This document shows positions 30,893 through 41,402 of a stretch of 64,000 nucleotides of DNA, one piece after another. Position 1 is the stretch's first letter, and every line of letters begins with the position of its first letter. The position numbers and the translations under genes were made by a program. The notes beneath the pieces are model-generated. The model searched no databases and was not told the DNA's origin. It saw nothing but the letters and a program-made list of their open reading frames with translations. The stretch is from Dactylonectria macrodidyma. Lineage: Eukaryota > Ascomycota > Sordariomycetes > Hypocreales > Nectriaceae. The DNA is taken from the NCBI GenBank assembly GCA_020744425.1, contig JAGMUV010000050.1, forward strand, positions 124,001-188,000. The letters run 5' to 3'.

Positions 30893-31216
30893 CTGGAGGG
30901 CGCCTCTAATCCGGCCCCCCCGCGGTCGCTCCGCTCCCTGAGGGGATCGCTGACTCGCAAAAGGCGCCCTTGATTCGCAAAAGATCTAAAGATACCTCTA
31001 AATAGGTGGTAGACCCACTAGTTATTATGTACCTCATGGTAAAAAAGATCGCTTAGGGTTAGGGTTAGGGTCAGAGGACAGTGACTTATGGCTCTAAGAA
31101 ATTTAGCGCTATGCAGAAGTATAGATTTTTGCGGATCGGGGGCACCTTTTGCGAGTCAGCGATCCCCTCAGGGAGCGGAGCGACCACGGGGGGGCCGGAT
31201 TAGAGGCGCCCTCCAG
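30893..31216. mobile_element. TA-flanked MITE B with internal telomere repeats (324 bp)
   Basis: Starts CTGGAGGGCGCCTCTAATCC and ends with its inverse. The terminal inverted repeats are about 90 bases and nearly identical, including CGCTCCGCTCCCTGAGGGGA and GACTCGCAAAAGG. TA flanks both sides (30891-30892, 31217-31218). It contains three TTAGGG units at 31053-31070. It is the same family as 20056-20460, with a different middle. Confidence 0.9.
31053..31070. repeat. Interstitial telomere repeat (TTAGGG)3
   Basis: Three exact units inside MITE B, in the opposite orientation to those in MITE A. Confidence 0.95.
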
Positions 31217-31218
31217 TA

Positions 31219-33580
31219 TTTCCTTCCGAGTCTCTCCGCGAGACTCAACTTCGGAGGCAGCCGCTTTTCGATCCGGATTTTGGAAAAGGAAAAGGATTGG
31301 CCAAAATTCTTAGTTGGCTCGCCCCGAGAAACTCGGTGTGCTAGATGCGACATGATGGTCCTCTGATTCGATGAGATCCCTGTTGGGGTGGGTTAGCGTT
31401 GCGAAAGGGAGTTGTCAATCAGTCACTCGGCTCGCCCGACAACTGACAACACAATGGACGAAGGTCAATTCCTTCATTTGCAATCCTTGACAAAGAGCCT
31501 GTATCTATACCTCTAGTACATACTCGAAGGCATCGGGGTACCTTGTCCTGGCAATCAACCTTCTAGAACTAGCCAAGCCTGTGTCTCGGCCAGCCCGAAC
31601 CCGGACCCTTGGGGTTTTTTTCAGGCAGGGAATACAGCGGTAATTCCATATCAGAACGCCGCAATGGACGCACTTAATGGCAAGATGAATGCGAGAAATA
31701 AGTTGGGAATGCGGAGTGTCCAGGGTCTGTGCAATCCGTCCCGCTTCAAGCCCAAGAAACAGGTTTACACTCTGCTCCTTCCATCAAGTCGAGTTCAGCT
31801 CAAGAGAAGGGCAATTATTTCCACGGGCCGATGACTAGTTCATGTCTCAACGTCCAGCCTGGTCCGTCGGTCGGACAGCGGGCTTTCTGCCGTTCGAGTC
31901 TCGCCAGCCCCGTCCAACAATAGGATAGGCGGTGCAACGTTCGGACGGGCAAATTACCAGGCGTCACACATTACACCCTCTTAAAAACTGGTGGCATGCA
32001 TAATTTCTTTTCTCAGTTGAGGCAGACTGAGACGCGCATGGATTTGGAGGTGATGGGCCATTCACCGTTTGCAGTTTCAGCCTGTCTCCGCCATGTCTCA
32101 CACTAACTGCCCTTCATTACTTGGGTTTCTAGGATGCAGCAAAAGAAGCAATTCCCAGCGCTTTGGTCAACCACATCAGGATTAATGGGCTATGCAGTAC
32201 ATATCCTGCCTTTCTCAGAAAAGCACATATGACGAGCGCACAGTTCGTTTTTCAGGGATGTGATGAGATAGTCGCACTTCATTGGATGCTTATTGACAAG
32301 GCCTGTTTCACTCATGTTATCTCTTCTCTCAGCCACCCTGTTTCTATGACCCCCAAGAAATCAATCAGCCACAAAACTTCACTCGGCGACCGAGGAGGCA
32401 CTGGGGGAAACAAGATGACAATCAGCTGAAATAACAGCAGATTCCGGTGCTTAAAATGAGGCAGTGCCCTGTGGTTCCCACATCCTAGATTACAGACTAG
32501 ACGAACCCTGTGGTTTTAGACCATAAAAATCATTAAAATCCAATCTTATCACGCATCATGAGATCGGATGCTTCAAGCGCGAAGAGTAGAACAAGCTTGA
32601 TCGGTCATTCCTCCCTCCCTTCCACTCCCCTGTTTACACTACCCCTCCAAGCCAAGACGCGGCTAGGGAAATAGTCCATGCTATAGCCCGAATGGTTTGT
32701 CTGGGAAAAGTCGCTGCATTAACAGCATTAAAAGATGGCAAGTGTGGTATCGCAAGCGCCGTGTGGACACAGAGGCGCTGCTCAGGCCAACGCCAGCATT
32801 TTAGTGCAAAACGACAACCGGACCGCGAGACAAACAAAGCCTTGGGTCGTCTAGTGGACCCCAACCTCTCGCAACAGCCTGCGATCACTCTAGGCTATAT
32901 TGTCTATGATTTAGCATACATCGTTAGCACGACCGGTAATAGACCTCAGCCGCCAGACACAGCAAGTATCCTCACCCCCCGGCCTCTTCCTATGCACAGC
33001 TCCCAAAACGCTCTCAAGTGACCTTGCCCAATTTGCGGGACATTCACTGGGTACGGGGCCTTTTGTTCGCGGATTTTAGCGGAGAGTACGTGGCCAATGA
33101 GGACCTTGGAACTCTTGCATTATGAAAAAGGGCTTGCGATAGTGCATACACCCGGACATAAGGCCGACTATCGAGATGCCACCACGCAATCATAGATGGT
33201 CGCAAATCACGCAAGGTAAACTAGTAAGGGCAAACGCAGCTGTGCTGTCCACCTATCGTCTGAGACGTCTCATGAATCTCGTGAATCACTGCGAGTCTAT
33301 TCCCCTCTTGGCTCGCACTTGTTCTCGCCGATCCGCTCTTCAATCCCAACAGTACACGCATCCTGCATCCAGTACAAAGGGAATTCTCTATTACATTACC
33401 CCCCCTCTCCCAGCAAATACGAGCTGCGCTGTCTTAAACAGCAGTCTCAGCGCTGCTGCATGTTGCAGCTCGTTACATCTCTTCTAATATCCACATAGGA
33501 TCAACAACCTAGCCTTTGGCCTGCTAGGTCACAAAATAAGCAACACTCCTCTTTCCTCCTTTCATCAATAGCCGAAACAC
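31219..33580. other. No recognisable gene; kinase promoter at the right edge
   Basis: Over 2.3 kb I see only short unsupported frames. The last few hundred bases are presumably the promoter and leader of the kinase gene. Confidence 0.5.
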
Positions 33581-34502
33581 ATGACCCTAGAGGCGATGGA
33601 GTCAACTAACGTAGCTTTCGTGAGCTCCACCTCGACCCTGCACCGAGTCGCGGATGGCATGATCATGAAGTGTCCTGCCAATCTCAGCAAGGAGATGTGC
33701 ACCTCCTATGAAAAGCAGGTAGAGGATATTGTTCGCAACTTCGAAGTCGAGCGGAAGATCCTGGAGTTCCTAGGAGATCATCCCCGAACTGTCAAGTCAG
33801 TGTGCCCCAGCTTCGATGATCGATATACCATCCCGTGTCCAACACTCCTTTAGGTATCGTGGATGGCAGGAAGACAAGAAAGCCTTGCTCTTTGTCGAAG
33901 CGAGCCATAGCAGCCTCCAGCTATATCTCGATCATCACGGCGTCCCATCGCAGGACAATCAGCGGAAATGGTCCCGTCAGGTCATCAACTGCCTCGAATA
34001 CATCCATCGTCGGGGCGTCATCCACTGCGATATTCGTCCCGAGAATTTCCTTGTCCATGCCACCTCCGAGACGTCACTAGATATTTGCCTCTGTGACTTT
34101 GGTGGATCGTCATGTGAAGAACTTGGGTTAGATGGCCTAGCACTTCCGACTCCTGCCTTCCTCGATCCCGCCGCCTTGGACGAAAGCGAGGCATCAGTAG
34201 CTACAGACATCTTCAGCCTCGGATTCATTCTCTATTTCATCCAAACGGGGCACTGGCCCTTCAGAGGAGCTGGGTTTACATGGGACACTCGTGAAGAGGC
34301 AGATGAGTACGAGCAGAGGGTCGAGCGACTTTACAGACGGGGCAAATTCCCCGACGTGGACCACCTTTTTGCCGGACGAGTCATAGAGGGATGTTGGACC
34401 AAGAGGTACATGAGTGCTGAAGAAGTCCTTTGCGATTGGGATTTTGAGGTCGATATGGAACGTTTTGAAGTGTTGTGTCCCGCCGCAGATGACCAAAATT
34501 AG
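33581..34502 (+). CDS. Small protein kinase, two exons
   Basis: Exons 33581-33795 and 33854-34502 with a 58-nt intron (GTCAGT...TTTAG) give 287 residues; the join reads HPRTVK/YRGWQED. The N lobe is short and lacks a clear glycine loop, but MKCP could supply the ATP-binding Lys and FEVERKILEFLGDHPRTVKY is the C-helix region. The catalytic loop is HCDIRPENFL (usual HRDLKPEN): the catalytic Asp and the metal-binding Asn are kept, Arg is Cys, and Lys is Arg. DFGGS provides the metal-binding Asp. The P+1/F-helix region is DIFSLGFILYFIQTGHWPF. This compact type is common and expanded in filamentous ascomycetes. Substrate unknown; activity possible but not certain. A second ATG, 15 bases on, is an alternative start. 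Confidence 0.85.
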
Positions 34503-34690
34503 GCAGATGCGCTGCCTTAAGCTCCTTTGCCTAAGTGTTTGGCAGTCCAGGCTTGAAATCGTTCACCCATTTGAGAATCAAGTATGTATTGGTCAACTGT
34601 AGTTGCCATTTTCTTCGGCCAACTTCTCGGCTGTTTGTGGAACGAGCGAGCGTGATTTATCATATTGGCGGTAATAGGTGCAGTAGACAA

Positions 34691-35395
34691 CTAAAGATAT
34701 CCAACCTCCGCTACTCTCGGAACACCCAAGGCGCGGAAGAGCCTCAGAGTTTTTGGTTCCTGATAGTAACAAAGCGCCACGCCGCGATTTCTCAGGTACT
34801 TGGTGACCATCTGATAGACGTCATCACCCTCGGATGTGGAAACCTTCACCTCAATCTCCATTAGGTGGTGCGACCGGGCTACAACATCGTTGAACACCGC
34901 CTTATATCCTTTGGTCCTCAGCTTCCATTTCTTATTCAAGTACGGGCCAAATGCGGCGATATTCTGCCAGTCAATACTCCGGTAATGCTCAGCGAAGCGG
35001 ACTTGTTCATCACTCCAAAGGCTCGTCCCACGTATAAGGGATAGCTTTGCGCAGGTGTAGGAGGTCTTGTCGCCGTAACGATCCCAAACGCAGTCTGCTG
35101 TTTCTGGGACATTAGAAACTGCCTTTGGGAAACGGACCTTGATCAAGGACGTCTCTTGACCCTTCCTGGTTTTCGTCCGGAACATGAGCCCTTGCTGGGC
35201 ATAAGTGGGGCGGTACGTGTCGTAGTAACTAATCGGACTTTGCTTATGCGGACCGCGACCCCCTTCGTTAAGCTTTTGGAGCACGATCTGTGGGTTTGGT
35301 TCGCAGATCAACCATTGAAGGTGGATTTCATCTTTCCTTCTTCCCAAGGAAGGGAGCGCGAGCAAAATAATGAAAAGGAGTGCTTGACTTCTCAT
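34691..35395 (-). CDS. Secreted protein of unknown function
   Basis: A 234-residue protein starting at the second Met (35395), because [18 protein letters not shown] is a clean signal peptide; an upstream ATG at 35431 would put 12 residues before it. It ends PRVAEVGYL. No family that I can name with confidence. The distal part holds [32 protein letters not shown] and [17 protein letters not shown]; the ExExK pattern is reminiscent of CYTH-like folds, but that is speculative. Cysteines are few. A degraded paralogue lies at 56510-56715 on the other strand, so this is a small family. Intact single-exon gene; probably extracellular. Confidence 0.7.
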   Translation of the reverse strand: MRSQALLFIILLALPSLGRRKDEIHLQWLICEPNPQIVLQKLNEGGRGPHKQSPISYYDTYRPTYAQQGLMFRTKTRKGQETSLIKVRFPKAVSNVPETADCVWDRYGDKTSYTCAKLSLIRGTSLWSDEQVRFAEHYRSIDWQNIAAFGPYLNKKWKLRTKGYKAVFNDVVARSHHLMEIEVKVSTSEGDDVYQMVTKYLRNRGVALCYYQEPKTLRLFRALGVPRVAEVGYL

Positions 35396-35767
35396 GGTTG
35401 CCCTCACACTGGAATTCTCCAACGCGAACATTCGAAATACTGCGAAGAGGAGAGGAGAGTAGGAGAGGCATCGCGGTCGCCTTTTTAGAGCCCCTCAACA
35501 CCAGATGTAGATCTCTGATGAGGCATCCCGACAAGCATGATGACATTATGTCGTGGAATTGTGGTATTGCTGAACTGCCATGCCACGAGTTCGGGCTGCG
35601 GAGCTTTCCAAGCATAGCAGGAAGTCACGCGACAGTTGTGCACCCTCCTTTGAGAACTTAAGGGTCTATATGTTGCTACGGAGTACACCAAGACAGAGTT
35701 TTGGCATGGCCAACCATCGATGGGCGTGATGTCATCTAAGCTCACCTTTTGGTCTCCCTATGCCAAC

Positions 35768-38563
35768 CAGGGTAGGGAATCAATCCATCCACGTCAATAT
35801 CCGACTTTGTGGATTGAATTGACGGCTTACTCAGCAGAGTGCCCGTGGATTGATGTCCACGAGGCTATCTGTGGATTGATGTCCATAATATTGAATTCGT
35901 GGAAGACCCCTGTCACATTAACTCGGATTTCCTAATCGGGCAATTCGGGAACCCATCGCCGAAACTTCGATTGCCTCACTCCTGCTGCTCCTCCAAACAA
36001 GCCCGTCCAACAGCCTCCTCCAACGCTGTATCGTCAAGCAGTATGCTATCGACGTCTTCGATAATGCCTGCGCGTAACCAAGATCGCAGCGCTTGGATTA
36101 GTCCAATCGTCCCAGCGTCTAAGCGGTTTCGGAGGGGCGTGACCATCAACCCGGTGGCAGAGAACAGTCTCTCACACTCTGAGCTCATGGCCGGCACTGT
36201 CATAACGTCAAGAGCCATTCGAGATAGTCTCGGGTACTCAAACCTCTTGAGGATCCAATACTCAACTGGGTCTGCGACGTCCTTGTCGCTCCCAGACACT
36301 GGCCTGCCAGCGGATATATTCATCCGCTTGAGCAGCGGAGGGTTGGCTTTGACGGTATCGCTTACGATACCGATCAAAGGAGGACAAGGTCGTCTTTCGC
36401 CTCTTCACAACTGGACCTTCAGGAGACGTAACTGTGATCTGTAGGTCCCTGTATTCCGTCTCCTAAAGACGTTGCACAATATCCTTTGCTTCATCGACCT
36501 AACCCGGATGCTGTTGGCCCCAAACCTCATCGAAATAGTCCCATCGAAGGCTAGGATGCAAGGCAGCGGCGGCGTAGTATACTGGCGAGTCCTTCAAAGT
36601 ATTATAATATTTATTAAGCTTCTTCTAGCCAAGGTTGATATTAACACTGAATTGCTCCGGCTTAGGATGCCTCTTAATATGCGATTTTGCGTCCTCGAGC
36701 CTCCTAAGTAGGAATTCGAACGCCTCTAGCACATCAGTCATAGAGCCAAAGGTTTCTCTAACTCTAGACGATCGATATCGTGACTGTCCGTCTCCCTGAA
36801 GTACTTGCACAACCACGTGGAAATCGGAGAGGATCTCATCAAACGTCCTCAGCACCGCCCAATCGCTCTCGTTGATGAAGCTCGACTCCTCGAGGCAGGG
36901 AGGAAACTTCTGTCCCCCCTCACCTTTCCGAGCGTCTCGGAATAGCCTCTTGGCTTTGGCGATGAATTCTTCGTAGAAGGGCTGCAATCGAAGCATTCGT
37001 TTTATCATGTAGTATTGGGATAACCATCTAGTATCGTTGTCAAGGACAACATCAACTGGACGTTGCTTTTCCACCTTCAGGATCGCCAGAAGCTGCAAAT
37101 GAGTCTTGTTGCAGTTGGCGAAGCAACTGAGTCAGTAAGTCGGACCGATGGACTCAAACGACGAAGTTATGTGCTTTCCTAACAGGACCCTTCCGCATCT
37201 AATCGTCATGGGTTGTTCTTGCCAAAGGCTCCCCCTTGACGATAGATTTCTCAAACGCATCAACATCCTTTCCAAAGAGAAGGGATTTAACAACAAGGTT
37301 AAGGATGTGTCCTATGCATCGAACGCGTCGTTGAATCGGGTCGAACTTCAGCTCTTCCGCAATCTCTGACATTGCCGTTTCATTATTTGCTGCGTTATCG
37401 AAAGTGAAGTAACCGACCTTATCCTCGATGCCAAACGACCTGATGATCTCGAGGATCTCGGCGGCAATGTTCTCGCCAGTATGTCGCTCTACCAGCTCCG
37501 GAATGCCGAGCACAACTTTTTGGAACTGATTCTCGTGGTCCCTGAAGACAGCCGCCACGCCATATAACGCGTGACGATCCCTAGCCCCTGCGCTGCCAAA
37601 GGCAATGTGGACCTGACCCGGCGGCCCCTCCAAGACCTGCTGGACTGTGCTATGATACCGCTCGAATTGTTGTACCACCAGTCTGTGCACAGTCTTCGCT
37701 GTAATGTGCGCACTCGTAACCTTGACCGCCGGATTGAGGTATTCGAAAATCTGTTGCAATCTAGGGTGTTCAACCTGCTTGAACGATTGCTGGCTTTCGA
37801 CTATCCAGTTGACAATGAGCTTCTGGAACTCTCCTCGATCGAAGCGTTTGATCAAGCTATTGGCCAGCGCTTGATCCTTAGGATCGGAACGTTTGAGGCT
37901 CATAAAGTCCGAAATAGAAGCAAGCACCCTCTTGCCTCCTTTCTTCTTTGACGGTGTTGATCGTCGTCCTGATGGATCCTAGTAGCCGTGAGCTTTCCAG
38001 AGGTGGAGTTCAGCGTTTTGGGTGCCTTTGGATTCGTATGACTGCGATGTGGGGGTCTTCTGGCGCACACATGGCATACAGATCCATCGTCGGGATGTTT
38101 TGGATTGAATCTCGACTCCGTAATTCCATACCCATGGTAGGGGATCTTTGCTGCGCTCGGCCAGCGTGAATCCCTTCCAGACGCAGAAGATCCTCCGCTC
38201 CTCATCACTTGTTGGTGCCCAAGTAGTAGGCTGGCGGACTTCGGGGTTCGGATCCAGAGCAGGCCGAGGGACCCCGGCATGCCCCTCGTTGTTGGTCGGT
38301 AGTTTAGGGTCAAAAGGGAAGTCCGCCACCTCGAGATTGAAGGTTCTCCGACCGTATGAATCGAGTAAATGAAGAGACATTTTGGGCTCAGGCGTTATAA
38401 CGCGTCACGACGTGTCAGAACCACGTCTGAGGTATTGCCTGATTAGATCTGTTAGTGGTTGCGCAGAGATACATAGTAAATATTAACGAAATATATCAGC
38501 GCACCCATACCCCTGACTAGCGTCCACGTCAATCCACATCTCAATCCACGAGCCCCAACGCTG
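35768..38563 (-). mobile_element. Decayed hAT element (second family)
   Basis: The left end CAGGGTAGGG and the right end (reverse complement) CAGCGTTGGGGCTC are plausible hAT termini. Both ends carry repeats around GTGGATTGATGTCCA (35845, 35871 and variants near 35772, 35809, 38523-38550). The flanking 8 bases do not match, so one end may be rearranged or my boundary may be wrong. It holds a degraded transposase on the minus strand. Confidence 0.6.
35976..38380 (-). pseudogene. hAT transposase, nearly full length but frameshifted
   Basis: In order on the minus strand. N terminus MSLHLLDSYGRRTFNLEVAD, then a BED-type zinc finger (RWICMPCVRQ ... NAELHLWKAHGY) at 37979-38380. Middle domain 37199-37927: SDFMSLKRSDPKDQALANSL, RDRHALYGVAAVFRDHENQF, KVGYFTFDNAANNETAM (catalytic Asp) and RVRCIGHILNLVVKSLLFG. 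36625-37098: VVLDNDTRWLSQYYMIKRML (the conserved D-TRW motif) and SDFHVVVQVLQGD. C terminus 35976-36377: YPRLSRMALDVMTVPAMSSE, CERLFSATG (dimerisation). Joins between these parts need frame changes, and the stretch 36380-36620 has stops. Inactive copy. Confidence 0.82.
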
Positions 38564-38614
38564 GATGGGTCTTGATACATGCACCATCGATGGTGCATGT
38601 ATCAAGACCCATCC
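38563..38614. repeat. 52-bp perfect palindrome
   Basis: GGATGGGTCTTGATACATGC continues to the centre ATCGAT and returns exactly, ending GACCCATCC. There is no spacer. It starts at the apparent right end of the hAT and runs into the LINE reverse transcriptase fragment. Confidence 0.97.
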
Positions 38615-39110
38615 CAACCAACCAAGTCAAGTAACTTGGTTGTTGGACACACTGTGATGCCGCCGCCGCAGTTTCGTCCACTGTGTCACCTGTGCACAGG
38701 ATGCCTGTGTCATATGCATAGCCGAACCGGCCTAAGCGGTTGCTTAATCGGTACATAGGTTCCGTATAGAGCAGAAAGAGGATTGGCGACACAGGCGACC
38801 CCTGAGGGAGGCCGCACTGGAGGGGAGAGGAGGGGGTGACGGGGTCTTGGTATCTAACGCGAGCAGACCGATTACGCATGAAGGACCCAGCCCATCGGGC
38901 CAGGTGTTCAGGCCAGCCTTGTTCACGTAGACGCAGAATTAGTCTGTTTCGCATGACGGTGTCGAATGCGCCTTGAATATCCATTGTGACCAGAGTGGCC
39001 ACCTTCTTGCGTGCAAATGCTTCTTCGGTGCCTGCTGTCCATGGCACGAGGTGTTTGATGTAGGGTAGGTTAGTAAGAAAGAATAGGCAAGGTTCGCAAT
39101 CTGTCTTCAA
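38615..39110 (-). pseudogene. LINE (Tad1-like) reverse transcriptase fragment
   Basis: The minus strand encodes VATLVTMDIQGAFDTVMRNR (first RT Asp in the D-x-x-x-A-F-D box), LREQGWPEHLARWAGSFMRN, RSARVRYQD, LQCGLPQGSPVSPILFLLYT and FGYAYDTGI. The catalytic box, normally YADD, reads YAYD, so the first catalytic Asp of the pair is mutated. Endonuclease, thumb and RNase H are absent here. The 3' side ends in the palindrome. Confidence 0.85.
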
Positions 39111-39790
39111 CGTTGCGTGTTGTCGAGTCGACCTGTGGCTATCGCAAATCGTATAGTCACGCGGACTACGTCCATATTTGGCGTCCATTTTGCATCTTCT
39201 GATGGTGATTTTCCTCCCAGGAAGAACGAGAGATTTCCTCTTTGTGTCTCGGTGCACTGCAACATTTCGGCTTGGTATGCCGTCCATTTTCTGCATCGAA
39301 AGAGAAAATGCTCAACCGTCTCTGTCGCTTGTCCACATGCGCATTGTTGTGATGATGCTGCTGTGATTCGAAAGAGGTATCCATTCAGTCTGGCCATGCC
39401 TGTCCTGAGCTGTGCCAGCACACTGGCTTCTCTCCATGACAAGTAGTCATATAGTTATCGCGTGTGTTTGCCGGGTAGTGCAGTATCGACTCTCTTCGAA
39501 AACTTTCCGACGTTATCCGGCAGGTGTTTGTTAGTGCACTGGCTTAAACGAGCCATGTTGAGGGTCGTCGATCGCATTCTGCGAATCTTTACAGTCGGGA
39601 TGGCACCATCTCGGGTTGCACTCCGCGCCTCTTCTTTATCAGTCTTCAGGAAGGAGGCAGAGGAGATGTATGAGCGGGCGCTACGACGGCCTCATGCCCA
39701 CACCCCGCGGCCCCCCGTAGCGGCGTCTGACTATACCTGTCCTTGGCCTCGATGGCTCGGGACCTCATATTGGGAAGAGGGCTGGGCCTG
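39107..39790 (-). pseudogene. LINE C-terminal fragment (RNase H end and CCHC-like knuckle)
   Basis: The minus strand from about 39690 encodes SYISSASFLKTDKEEARSAT ... NKHLPDNVGKFSKRVD, then, past a TAA, LYDYLSWREASVLAQLRTGM, ARLNGYLFRI and CACGQATETVEHFLFRCRKW. This is the zinc-binding C-terminal tail that follows RNase H in Tad-like LINEs. It lies upstream of, not after, the reverse transcriptase piece on the same strand, so two LINE fragments are joined in the wrong order. Confidence 0.78.
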
Positions 39791-39940
39791 GAGTTCGTAA
39801 CATGAGCGCAATACTATACTGCGATGCTACGTATATGAGAGATAAGCAGACTGCCCATAGTCTGTTGAAGTGATATTAATCCTTCTCAGTAGTGCTACCA
39901 TCAGAATTCCTAAGACTGCACACTAACAAGCCATCCACAC

Positions 39941-41402
39941 TTATACAAGCAATGAGCCACGTCGTTCAGGTGACGGCAAGGGTGGCTCCTCTTCTGTATG
40001 ACTTGCCTTTCTTGATGTGGTACTAAGTTCCAGAGCCGCCTTCTTCTTACTTTCAGGGGCTGCTTCGTCGCTAGTTTGAAGAGGTATCTCGTCTCCTCCC
40101 CGTGTTGGAACCAGACGAGAGTCTGAAGTCAAGTAAATCGGTCGTGGTATCAGCCCGCCGGCGCTGTCAGATGTACCGGAGGTGGTTCTGACTGTTGATC
40201 GCAATCTTCGGAGAAGCGGCTTGAGAGATGGAAGGCATGCGCATATTAAAGCCAGGTGAACCTCAACCGTCCTGCCAATGAAGAATTGGATAGACACGTT
40301 AGTACACTTGAAGCAGATGCGACACGAAAACTGACCACCATACTATCAGCCCGGCACTGTCCCAGGTAAAGTCACGATACGAAAGTGAGGCTATTGTCTC
40401 ACGTAACCTTACAACACTGATCCCCAAGACTCTGCCGTGCGTCAGCGTTAAATCGCAGAGGGAGTTTGGATACATACAAACCACCTGTCATCATGATCAT
40501 GGTGACGCCAATCTTTTGTCTTTTCGGCATGCTCAGACCCCATAGAATCATAATTGGGAGAAGTAGAATGATTGCATCCGTGACCGTATTCATCACTCCA
40601 CTGAAAATAGTAACCTTCAAGAAATTTATACAGGATCCGTCTGTGATGGTAAGGTCCCAGTATTTCTCGAGTGGTTGGCATGCATAAACCCATACAAACG
40701 AGGCGATGATGCTGTAAAGTATGGTGATCACCATGGTGGCATAAATGATGCCCTTGAGCTTTCCTGATTCTATAACAAATCTGAGATAAAAAGCCAAGAT
40801 AGAAAGTTTCGTCAACATGATGGACATTCCGTAGAATGTGCCAGTAATGCCCCCAACCTGAGGTACAATGCGTTAGCTTTAAGAAGAGACATGACAATAG
40901 ATGGCCATACTTTCATAAAGTGGTTATTAAAAGTTGAGAATGGGATATCCCATGCGTGGTGCCCGAATCCATACTTTATCACTCGGAAGAGTGAGCGATT
41001 ATCCTTTATCTGGGGTGTGGTTGCTTACTGAGAGTGCATGACAACAGTGAGTATATTGCCGCCAAGATCTGCCCCCGTGTGCTCCCTGTTAGCCAACGTT
41101 AATCATGCTATTGGCAACGTACCCATGCAGGAACCAACAGGTCTATACTGTCATGTCAGCGTCTCCTCTCCAGGCATCGAGGATGGAACATTACAGTCGG
41201 CCCAGTCCCTCGTTTTTGTGATTGCGGTGAATGTATAGATACGAAGTAACACGAAACAGGACGAGGCAGCCAAACATCCAACGGAATAGCCGATGATGAG
41301 GTGATCCAAGGTCGGCGGGTCGACGAAGTTCGGTTTTACACCAGGAGGGGGGGACGCGAGACCCACGGCGTCGTTCCGGCGCCATAATGGCGCAGAAAGC
41401 AT
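39941..41402 (-). CDS. Rhodopsin-like (PTH11-type) integral membrane protein, seven exons
   Basis: Exons deduced from borders and frame: 41402-41195, 41142-41123, 41068-41029, 40981-40911, 40857-40478, 40407-40336 and 40271-39941, giving 373 residues. Family landmarks: VDPPTLDHLIIGYSVGCLAA (TM1), DWADYLLVPAWILAAIYSLL across three exons (TM2), YGFGHHAWDIPFSTF (the conserved GxGxHxWD motif of the fungal rhodopsin-like domain), GMSIMLTKLSILAFYLRFV (TM4), CQPLEKYWDLTITDGSCIN, VTDAIILLLPIMILWGLSMP, IASLSYRDFTWDSAGLIVW and EVHLALICACLPSLKPLL. A polar Ser/Thr/Glu tail follows. Such proteins act in the plasma membrane and include the appressorium receptor Pth11; the ligand here is unknown. Intact by this model. 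The sixth intron donor is ambiguous by 3 bases. Confidence 0.85.

Noticed and set aside
38501..38515. CCCATACCCCTG as the right end of the hAT at 35768
   Set aside because: The flanking 8 bases do not match the left flank, and the GTGGATTG-type repeats continue to 38550, so an end near 38563 fits better, although no duplication is found there either.
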